Source: Devosia equisanguinis
Lineage (GTDB): Bacteria; Pseudomonadota; Alphaproteobacteria; Rhizobiales; Devosiaceae
Length of the DNA: 10,856 bases
Direction: 5' to 3'
Assembly: GCA_945888565.1 (NCBI GenBank)
Contig: CAMDAL010000113.1
Location: 1 to 10,856, forward strand
Positions 5,770 to 10,856 of this stretch are shown here, piece by piece. The notes under the pieces were generated by a model. It searched no databases, was not told the origin of the DNA, and saw only the letters and a program-made list of their open reading frames with translations. Made by a program: the position numbers and the translations under genes. Position 1 is the first letter of the stretch. Every line of letters starts with the position of its first letter.

Positions 5770-8760
5770 ATGGCTGATAACGACGACAAGCGCGAAGATA
5801 CCGGCGGCAAGAAGACGCTGTCCCTCAAGGGGTCACCGAACCTGGGCGCCAACCGTCCGGGAGGTCCCGGCATGGGGCGCTCTCCCTCCCGCAACACGGT
5901 GATCGTCGAGCGCAAGACACGGTTCGTGCCAGCTCCGCCCCCGGTGAGCCACGCGCGTTCGCAGCCCGCAGAGGCGCGTCCGCAGCCGGCAGCTGCTCCG
6001 GCGGCACCGCCCGCAGCCGCACCGCCTGCGGCAGCCGCACCGGCCCCGATAGCAACACCGGCCCCGACGCCCGCAGCCGCCCCGACACCCGCGCCCGCTC
6101 CGGCAGCGGCGTCGCCCGCGACGCCCCCTGCAGTGGCACCCGCAGCTTCGGCGGTCCCGCCGCGCACTGAGGCACGGCCGGCCGCTGCAGTGCCGCCGCG
6201 CACCGACGCGCGTCCGGCAGCAGCAGCGCCACCGCGCACCGATGCACGTCCGGGCGCTCCGGGTCGCCCCCCGCAGACCGGCGGCGCGCCCCGTTCCGAC
6301 GGATACCGTTCCGGTCCGGCCGGCGGACGCTCGAACTACAACCAGCAGTCGCGGCCTCCGGCTCGTGGCGGCGTCCAGCCGGGCTTCCGTCCCAGCCAGG
6401 GCCTGAGCGCTACCGAAGCCGACGCCCGGGCTCGCGCCCTGCGCGAAGCCGCCGGCCGCCAGGTCGAGGATCAGGCCCGCGCCCGCGCCGAGGAAGCTCG
6501 CCGCGCCGAGGAGGATGCCCGTCGTCGCGCCCTCCGCGACGAAGCGGAGCGCGCCGAGAGGGAGCGCCAGCACGCCATCGATGCCGAGAAGGCCATCGCC
6601 GAGGTTGCCCAGGTTTCGGCGCCGTCGCGTGAGGCTCGTGTCTCGCCGGCCCGCCGTGCTGCCGAATCCGCGCCGCAGCGCCGTCCGGCTGCTCCCAATA
6701 TCGGCGAGATGCCGCCGCAGCCGCCGTCCGAGGCCGATGGCCGCAAGATGCGGACTGCGCCGACGGCTCGTCCGCTGGTCAACGCCACCGAGCTCGAGAA
6801 TGCTCGTCGTGGTGGTGCAGCCCGCACGCCGGCAACGCCCGAGCGGCCGACCCGCCGCGCTGGCGAGGAAGCCTTTGCCCGCAGCCGCCTGACGCTCACC
6901 AGCGCCACGTCGGAAAGCGATCGCGACAAGGGGCCGTCGCTGGCCGCCATGCGCCGCCGCCGCGACAAGAAGATGGGCCGCAACCAGCAGGTCGCGCCCA
7001 AGCTCAGCCGTGAAGTGACCATCCCCGAGGTGATCACCGTGCAGGAGCTGGCCAACCGCATGGCCGAGCGTGCCGTCGACGTGATCAAGATCCTGATGGC
7101 CCAGGGCCAGATGGTGAAGATCACCGACGTCATCGACAGCGATACCGCCGAGCTGATCGCCACCGAACTTGGCCATACGGTCAAGCGCGTGTCGGAAGCA
7201 GACGTGGAAGAGGGCCTGTACGACGTTCCGTCGGATGACAAGGCCGAGGACCTGACCAACCGCGCGCCGGTCGTGACCATCATGGGCCACGTCGACCACG
7301 GCAAGACCTCGCTGCTCGACGCGATCCGCGAAGCCAACGTGGTTGCCGGTGAAGCCGGTGGCATCACCCAGCATATCGGCGCCTACCAGGTCGACAAGAA
7401 CGGCAGCAAGATCACCTTCCTCGACACCCCGGGCCACGAGGCGTTCACCGCCATGCGTGCCCGCGGCGCCCAGGCAACCGATATCGCGGTGCTGGTGGTG
7501 GCGGCCGACGATGGCGTGATGCCGCAGACGATCGAATCCATCAAGCACGCCAAGGCGGCCGGGGTTCCCATCATCGTGGCCATCAACAAGATGGACAAGC
7601 CATCGGCCAACCCGACCCGTGTTCGCACCGAACTGCTGCAGCACGAGGTGTTCGTCGAATCGATGGGCGGCGACGTGCTCGACGTGGAAGTATCGGCCAT
7701 CACCAAGGCCGGTCTCGACAAGCTGCTCGAGACCATCCAGCTGCAGGCCGAAGTGCTGGAACTCAAGGTGGCCCGCGACGGGCGCGCCGAGGGTCTGGTC
7801 ATCGAAGCGAAGCTCGACAAGGGCCGCGGCGCGGTGGCAACCGTTCTGGTGCAGCGCGGCACTCTGGCGATTGGCGACATCCTTGTCGCTGGTACCGAGT
7901 TTGCGCGTGTTCGTGCCCTGATCAACGACAAGGGCGAGCAGGTCAAGGAAGCCGGTCCGTCGGTTCCGGTCGAGGTGCTTGGCTTTACCGGCGTGCCGTC
8001 GGCGGGCGACCGCTTCTCGGTGGTCGAGACCGAAGCGCGGGCGCGTGAAGTGACGGAATACCGTCAGCGCGCCATCCGCGAAAAGACGGCGGGCGGCGGC
8101 GCCACCAGCCTCGAGCAGATGATGAATCAGCTCAAGGCCTCGGGTGTCTCCAAGTTCCCGCTCATCATCAAGGGTGACGTGCAGGGCTCGGTCGAGGCGA
8201 TCAACGCCTCGCTCAACAAGCTCTCGACCGACGAAGTGTCGGCGCAGATCCTGATGAGCGGCGTCGGTGCCATCACCGAATCCGACGTGACGCTGGCGAC
8301 GGCCTCCAACGCCATCATCATCGGCTTCAACGTCCGCGCCAACAAGCAGGCCAGCGATCTTGCTACCCGCGAGGGCATCGAGATCCGCTACTACAACATC
8401 ATCTACGACCTCGTGGATGACGTGAAGGCAGCGATGTCGGGCCTCCTGAAGCCGGAGCGTCGCGAGACCTTCATCGGCTACGCCTCGATCAAGGAAGTCT
8501 TCCAGATCACCAAGGTCGGCAAGGTCGCCGGCTGTCAGGTCACCGAAGGCATCGTCGAGCGTGGTGCAGGCGTCCGCCTGCTGCGCGACAACGTCGTCAT
8601 CCACGAAGGCAAGCTCAAGACGCTCAAGCGCTTCAAGGATGAAGTCAAGGAAGTCCCGGTCGGCCAGGAATGCGGCATGGCCTTCGAGAACTACGAAGAC
8701 ATCCGCGCCGGCGACGTCATCGAATGCTTCCGCGTCGAAAGCGTCATCCGCACGCTGTAA
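5770..8760 (+). CDS. infB: Translation initiation factor IF-2
   Basis: GTPase that brings initiator fMet-tRNA to the 30S subunit and promotes 50S joining. The product has 996 residues. The N-terminus is long and disordered, Pro/Ala-rich (about 55-170), with a 12-residue repeat in three copies. A charged, probably coiled-coil Arg/Glu-rich helix follows (about 215-280). The conserved IF2 N-subdomain is at about 410-475. The G domain has GHVDHGKT (506-513), GGITQHIGAY (530-539), DTPGHE (552-557), NKMDK (606-610) and SAI (642-644). Domains II-IV run to the end and include the tRNA-binding C2 module (about 900-996). All G motifs are intact. The start ATG 5770 is preceded by AAGGA 13 nt upstream, a rather long spacing. 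It is the last gene of the operon and is followed at once by a strong terminator; rbfA does not follow. Confidence 0.97.
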   Translation: MADNDDKREDTGGKKTLSLKGSPNLGANRPGGPGMGRSPSRNTVIVERKTRFVPAPPPVSHARSQPAEARPQPAAAPAAPPAAAPPAAAAPAPIATPAPTPAAAPTPAPAPAAASPATPPAVAPAASAVPPRTEARPAAAVPPRTDARPAAAAPPRTDARPGAPGRPPQTGGAPRSDGYRSGPAGGRSNYNQQSRPPARGGVQPGFRPSQGLSATEADARARALREAAGRQVEDQARARAEEARRAEEDARRRALRDEAERAERERQHAIDAEKAIAEVAQVSAPSREARVSPARRAAESAPQRRPAAPNIGEMPPQPPSEADGRKMRTAPTARPLVNATELENARRGGAARTPATPERPTRRAGEEAFARSRLTLTSATSESDRDKGPSLAAMRRRRDKKMGRNQQVAPKLSREVTIPEVITVQELANRMAERAVDVIKILMAQGQMVKITDVIDSDTAELIATELGHTVKRVSEADVEEGLYDVPSDDKAEDLTNRAPVVTIMGHVDHGKTSLLDAIREANVVAGEAGGITQHIGAYQVDKNGSKITFLDTPGHEAFTAMRARGAQATDIAVLVVAADDGVMPQTIESIKHAKAAGVPIIVAINKMDKPSANPTRVRTELLQHEVFVESMGGDVLDVEVSAITKAGLDKLLETIQLQAEVLELKVARDGRAEGLVIEAKLDKGRGAVATVLVQRGTLAIGDILVAGTEFARVRALINDKGEQVKEAGPSVPVEVLGFTGVPSAGDRFSVVETEARAREVTEYRQRAIREKTAGGGATSLEQMMNQLKASGVSKFPLIIKGDVQGSVEAINASLNKLSTDEVSAQILMSGVGAITESDVTLATASNAIIIGFNVRANKQASDLATREGIEIRYYNIIYDLVDDVKAAMSGLLKPERRETFIGYASIKEVFQITKVGKVAGCQVTEGIVERGAGVRLLRDNVVIHEGKLKTLKRFKDEVKEVPVGQECGMAFENYEDIRAGDVIECFRVESVIRTL
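6157..6264 (+). repeat. Three tandem 36-bp coding repeats in infB
   Basis: Residues 130-141, 142-153 and 154-165 of IF2 form a 12-residue period with the core PPRT(E/D)ARP followed by an Ala/Gly-rich spacer. The nucleotide units 6157-6192, 6193-6228 and 6229-6264 are similar but diverged at third positions, so the duplication is not recent. It lies within the disordered N-terminal region, where length variation is usually tolerated. Confidence 0.8.
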
Positions 8761-8782
8761 TCGCAACCCGACAAGCGAAACG

Positions 8783-8817
8783 AAAGAGGGAGCCCGCCAG
8801 GCTCCCTCTTTGCTTTT
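8783..8817 (+). terminator. Strong intrinsic terminator after infB, probably bidirectional
   Basis: Positions 8783-8794 and 8800-8811 are perfect 12-base reverse complements (AAAGAGGGAGCC and its complement) around the loop CGCCA, followed by GCTTTT (8812-8817). It begins 23 bases after the infB stop. The AAA before the left arm gives TTTCGTTTCG on the minus strand, so the same stem may also end transcription of the convergent gene that stops at 8854. Confidence 0.92.
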
Positions 8818-8853
8818 GGGCGTGCTGTCGCCCTCGTCCACGAGACGCCGGCA

Positions 8854-9261
8854 TCAGGAGAGGCGCCGATAGAAGTCCATGTCCTGCGCCACGTGCCGTT
8901 CCAGCACTTCCATCAGTTCGGCATCCGCCTCATCGCTGAGAACGTCCACCACATCGAGATCCTCTGTCCCGCATTTCTCCATCACGGCCCATCGCTCATC
9001 CTGGGTACTCGCCGGCAACGGTTCCCCCAGAGCGTCGAGGACATGCTTAAGCTGCCGCGCGGATTCAGTGGCGCCGACAGCGGTCAACGCCGCAACCACG
9101 TCAATAGCGGCAATCTCGTATGAGTATGTGAGGTAAGAGTTCAGGCCACCGTTGTTGGCCTGTCCCATGTAGTCCCTGGCAACAGCTGCTGCCCACTTCA
9201 ACGAATGAGGCGCATATGCCGACGCGTAGCTTTTTGAGAACAAACCCGTTCCATGCCTCAA
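8854..9261 (-). CDS. DUF4375 / DMP19-like acidic protein
   Basis: Up to 135 residues. The segment KWAAAVARDYMGQANNGGLNSYL (23-45, shown here only in part by NNGGLNSYL) matches the start of the DUF4375 domain, where an NGG motif follows a Trp-containing helix. The following AALTAVGATESARQL helix fits as well. The C-terminal third is highly acidic (about 15 Asp/Glu against 5 Lys/Arg between 80 and 135). The named relative is Neisseria DMP19, a DNA-mimic that blocks a transcription factor; whether this protein is a DNA mimic is inference. The 5' end is doubtful. The frame opens after TGA 9274-9276, offers only TTG/CTG starts and has no Shine-Dalgarno. A +1 shift at an A5 run would join it to an upstream open frame. 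GC is about 55% over 9121-9300, below the operon. It is convergent with infB. Confidence 0.7.
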   Translation of the reverse strand: MRHGTGLFSKSYASAYAPHSLKWAAAVARDYMGQANNGGLNSYLTYSYEIAAIDVVAALTAVGATESARQLKHVLDALGEPLPASTQDERWAVMEKCGTEDLDVVDVLSDEADAELMEVLERHVAQDMDFYRRLS

Positions 9262-9396
9262 CAGAAGGTGTGCTCACTGGTTGCCGCCCTAGCGTCTCGT
9301 AGAAGGCGAAGGTAGCCCACTTCGTTACGCTGGTCACGCCAGTTCGGAGGCAGGTAGGGGCCGCATCTGACCCCCACCCCTGTGGAACATACGGAA
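9262..9396. other. Gap between the DMP19-like gene and ohr
   Basis: This 135-base stretch should contain the 3' end of the ohr transcript and the 5' region of the DMP19-like gene. A stem with a one-base bulge (GGTAGGGG 9353-9360 with CCCCACC 9372-9378) lies 18 bases beyond the ohr stop on its transcribed side, but no T-tract follows in either direction. On the minus strand a frame stays open across the whole gap in the frame that would join the DMP19-like gene if one base were removed at 9231-9235. I recognise no promoter. Confidence 0.35.
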
Positions 9397-9825
9397 TCAG
9401 ACCGCCGTCAGCTTCACGTCGTGCTTGTTGCGGATCAGGTCCGAGTAGGGGCAGATATCGTGCGCTGCTGCCATCAGCTTCTGCGTGTCCTCGGGGCTCA
9501 AACCCGGGGCGTGGGCCTCCAGCGCGGCAACGATGGTCAGGCCGACATTGTCCTCGCGATCGGCAATGCCGATGCTGGCCGCAACCGTGGTCTCGGGGTC
9601 AAGCGTCATGCCCAACTTCCGCGCCGCGGCGCCCATGGCGCCGAGGAAACAGGCGGCATAGCCCACTGCGAACAACTGCTCCGGATTGGTGCCCGGGCCG
9701 TCATCGCCACCCATCACCTTGGGAGTCGATAGCTTCACCGAGATCTTGCCGTCGTCGGTGGCCGCCGTACCCTTCCCGCGACCGCCGTGATAGGCGGTGC
9801 CGTGAGCGGTATACAAAACCTTCAT
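9397..9825 (-). CDS. ohr: Organic hydroperoxide resistance protein Ohr (OsmC/Ohr family)
   Basis: Cytosolic thiol peroxidase that reduces organic and fatty-acid hydroperoxides, generally with lipoyl-dependent reductants. The product has 142 residues, normal for the family. The peroxidatic Cys59 (YAACFLGA) and resolving Cys125 (HDICPYS) are present, together with the Ohr-type Arg16 (GGRGKG) and Glu49 (TNPEQLF) that complete the active site. It begins MKVLYTAHGTA, as in known Ohr proteins. ATG 9825 is preceded by a perfect GAGGAG (9832-9837) at 6 nt. The frame stays open further upstream to 9945, but that part covers the promoter and operator. It is divergent from ohrR, the standard arrangement in which peroxide-oxidised OhrR releases the shared operator. 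Confidence 0.96.
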   Translation of the reverse strand: MKVLYTAHGTAYHGGRGKGTAATDDGKISVKLSTPKVMGGDDGPGTNPEQLFAVGYAACFLGAMGAAARKLGMTLDPETTVAASIGIADREDNVGLTIVAALEAHAPGLSPEDTQKLMAAAHDICPYSDLIRNKHDVKLTAV

Positions 9826-9880
9826 GATGAACTCCTCGTTCGAATGTGACCGCAAAGGGCCATCTACAACTACCGAAGAG

Positions 9881-9909
9881 GCATAGCGCGCAATTACATT
9901 GCGCACAAG
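9881..9909 (-). promoter_or_regulatory. ohr promoter enclosing a palindromic OhrR operator candidate
   Basis: The perfect inverted repeat GCGCAAT-TAC-ATTGCGC spans 9888-9904. Read on the minus strand, CTTGTGC (9903-9909) is a -35 and CTATGC (9881-9886) a -10 with 16 bases between. The palindrome therefore fills the spacer of the ohr promoter and touches its -35. On the plus strand its right half overlaps a weaker ohrR promoter candidate: TTGCGC 9899-9904, then CTAGTG at 9921-9926. A bound OhrR dimer would block both, giving repression of ohr and autoregulation. OhrR binding is inferred from position and symmetry. Confidence 0.65.
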
Positions 9910-9963
9910 ACATTGATGCGCTAGTGAGGAGTGGCAGAAGTTCATGGCCTACGGAGCGAAAAG

Positions 9964-10398
9964 GTGAAGGATTTGCGGCTCGATCGGCAGCTCTGCTTCG
10001 CAGTGTATTCGGCCAGCCACGCCTTCACGCGCTTCTACAAGCCGCTGCTCGCGCAGCTCGGCGTCACCTATCCGCAATACCTCGCGCTGCTCACCCTGTG
10101 GGAGGAGGACAGCCTTTCGGTGACCGCAATCGGCGACCGGCTGCTGCTCGACTCCGGTACCCTAACCCCGGTTCTCAAGCGCCTCGAGGCCCTCGGCCTC
10201 GTCAGCCGCACCCGCAGCACCACCGACGAACGGCATGTCATCGTGCGGCTCACCGAGCAGGGGGCGGCGATGCGCCATGTCGCCGAGGGCTTCCCCACCC
10301 GTATCCTCGACGCCTCGGAATGCTCGGAAGAAGAACTCGACTCCCTGCGCCAGGCCTTGCTGGGCCTGCGAAAAAACCTCAACCACTCAACAGCTTAA
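9964..10398 (+). CDS. ohrR: Organic peroxide-sensing MarR-family repressor OhrR
   Basis: Winged-helix dimeric repressor that represses ohr until its reactive cysteine is oxidised by organic hydroperoxide. The product has 144 residues. Cys11 (RQLCFAVYSAS), Tyr25 and Tyr36 (YPQY) have exactly the spacing of the Cys15-Tyr29-Tyr40 sensing site of Bacillus OhrR. A second cysteine, Cys120, near the C-terminus suggests the two-Cys type (as in Xanthomonas) that forms an intersubunit disulfide. The winged HTH is at about 51-100, with the wing containing TTDERHVIVRLTEQG. GTG 9964 is chosen because GGAG (9953-9956) lies 7 nt before it and the product then starts like family members. GTG 9931 is an alternative without good spacing. 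Its TAA overlaps the stop of the convergent DUF1294 gene. Confidence 0.95.
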   Translation: MKDLRLDRQLCFAVYSASHAFTRFYKPLLAQLGVTYPQYLALLTLWEEDSLSVTAIGDRLLLDSGTLTPVLKRLEALGLVSRTRSTTDERHVIVRLTEQGAAMRHVAEGFPTRILDASECSEEELDSLRQALLGLRKNLNHSTA

Positions 10399-10769
10399 AG
10401 CAGGAACAGTACCTCGGGCACGCCCCAGACGCCGGCCAGCAGCGCGCCCAGCGCCGCGATATGACCGACCGAAATCAGCGCGCTCACGGCGACAAAGCTC
10501 TCCTTGCGCGTCTTGTGGCGAAACACCAGCTGCGCCAGCAACCCACCGACAATGCCCCCGATCAGGTCGATCCCGTGCATCGACGCCTCGGTCACCCGCC
10601 AGTCCCCGCGCCGCGCCGCCCGCTTGTCAAAGCCATAGACCGCAAAGCTGACCGCGCCGAGCATCACGTACATGGCGAGTACCCAGGCTGGCGCCAGCCC
10701 CAGCAGTACCGCCGCCAGCGCCCCAAGCACCACGATACCCGCCCCCGCCAGTCGCAGCCCGGTGACCAT
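10395..10769 (-). CDS. DUF1294 family small membrane protein
   Basis: Predicted inner-membrane protein of 124 residues with about four hydrophobic segments (near 5-25, 28-46, 66-83 and 92-116). The core between the second and third segments carries the DUF1294 hallmark: YGFDKRAARRGDWRVTEA followed by GIDLIGGIVGG and then FRHKTRKESF. The function of this family is unknown. The ATG at 10769 lies 5 bases after the stop of an upstream gene on the same strand, with no clear Shine-Dalgarno, so translational coupling is likely. The TAA overlaps the ohrR TAA by four bases in a tail-to-tail arrangement, leaving no room for a conventional terminator between them. Confidence 0.85.
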   Translation of the reverse strand: MVTGLRLAGAGIVVLGALAAVLLGLAPAWVLAMYVMLGAVSFAVYGFDKRAARRGDWRVTEASMHGIDLIGGIVGGLLAQLVFRHKTRKESFVAVSALISVGHIAALGALLAGVWGVPEVLFLL

Positions 10770-10774
10770 CGCCG

Positions 10775-10856
10775 TCAGCCCGCGTCCCGCACCGGCATCT
10801 CGACCGGCCGTTCGTCTGGGCGGGTGGCGCGCAACTGCGGCCAGACCTGGTTGCGG
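10775..10856 (-). CDS. C-terminal end of an unidentified protein (partial)
   Basis: A frame open from the window edge ends at TGA 10775-10777. It gives 26 residues beginning RNQVWPQLRA and ending PVRDAG. Proline/arginine-rich composition, third-position GC preference and the 5-base spacing to the DUF1294 start make it a likely real gene end in the same operon. It is too short for me to assign a family. Confidence 0.55.
   Translation of the reverse strand, partial: RNQVWPQLRATRPDERPVEMPVRDAG

Noticed and set aside
5833..8841. Open frame of 1002 codons on the minus strand opposite infB
   Set aside because: It is a shadow of the high-GC third positions of infB. The translation is low-complexity His/Asp/Leu/Arg-rich with no recognisable domain, and the sense-strand protein is certain.
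9353..9378. Intrinsic terminator of ohr
   Set aside because: A GC stem with a one-base bulge exists, but no T-tract follows on the minus strand; kept only as a remark on the gap.
9340..9400. Insertion-sequence end near the G/C-run stem
   Set aside because: The GGGG/CCCC motif slightly recalls some element ends, but no matching second end, target duplication or transposase is present in the window.
9382..9732. Plus-strand 116-codon frame over ohr
   Set aside because: Antisense shadow of ohr; no recognisable domain.
9826..9945. 40-residue N-terminal extension of Ohr
   Set aside because: It covers the promoter and operator palindrome, and ATG 9825 has a perfect GAGGAG and the conserved family start.

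Overview
The window is high-GC DNA with an alphaproteobacterial gene style, probably order Hyphomicrobiales; a Devosia-like genome is my guess from protein style and has not been tested. The main signs are a rimP-nusA-ylxR/L7Ae-infB cluster with an acidic-tailed RimP, a NusA with C-terminal helix-hairpin-helix repeats, a fused YlxR-L7Ae protein, a long Pro/Ala-rich IF2 N-terminus, and -10 elements of the CTATAT type.

Layout. Positions 1-674 (-) hold the N-terminal 60% of a class III alcohol dehydrogenase (glutathione-dependent formaldehyde detoxification). Reading away from it, 842-2578 (+) encodes a membrane-anchored HAMP-GGDEF-EAL protein for cyclic-di-GMP turnover. A short gap (2579-2729) carries a promoter-like element and a clear intrinsic-terminator-like hairpin. 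The core translation/transcription operon follows on the + strand: rimP (2730-3419), nusA (3420-5015), ylxR-L7Ae (5025-5651) and infB (5770-8760), closed by a strong symmetric terminator at 8783-8817. The usual downstream partners rbfA and truB do not follow.

Beyond infB lies a more accessory stretch: a small acidic DUF4375/DMP19-like gene (8854-9261, -) with lower GC and an unclear 5' end; a classic divergent ohr (-) / ohrR (+) organic-peroxide module with a palindromic candidate operator between them; a DUF1294 membrane-protein gene (-) whose stop overlaps the ohrR stop; and the last 26 codons of an unidentified gene (-) at the window edge.

How they work together. The rimP-infB block makes factors for 30S maturation, transcription elongation/termination and translation initiation, so it should be highly expressed and growth-linked. 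The ohr/ohrR pair is a self-contained peroxide sensor-effector unit. The formaldehyde dehydrogenase and the c-di-GMP enzyme are divergent neighbours with no demonstrated functional link. Most of the window is ordinary housekeeping DNA. The best leads are regulatory: competing hairpins in the rimP leader, a hairpin enclosing the nusA stop that could bridge an upstream Shine-Dalgarno to the next start, and the DMP19-like gene. I see no previously undescribed multi-gene system, CRISPR array, tRNA, rRNA or intact insertion sequence.
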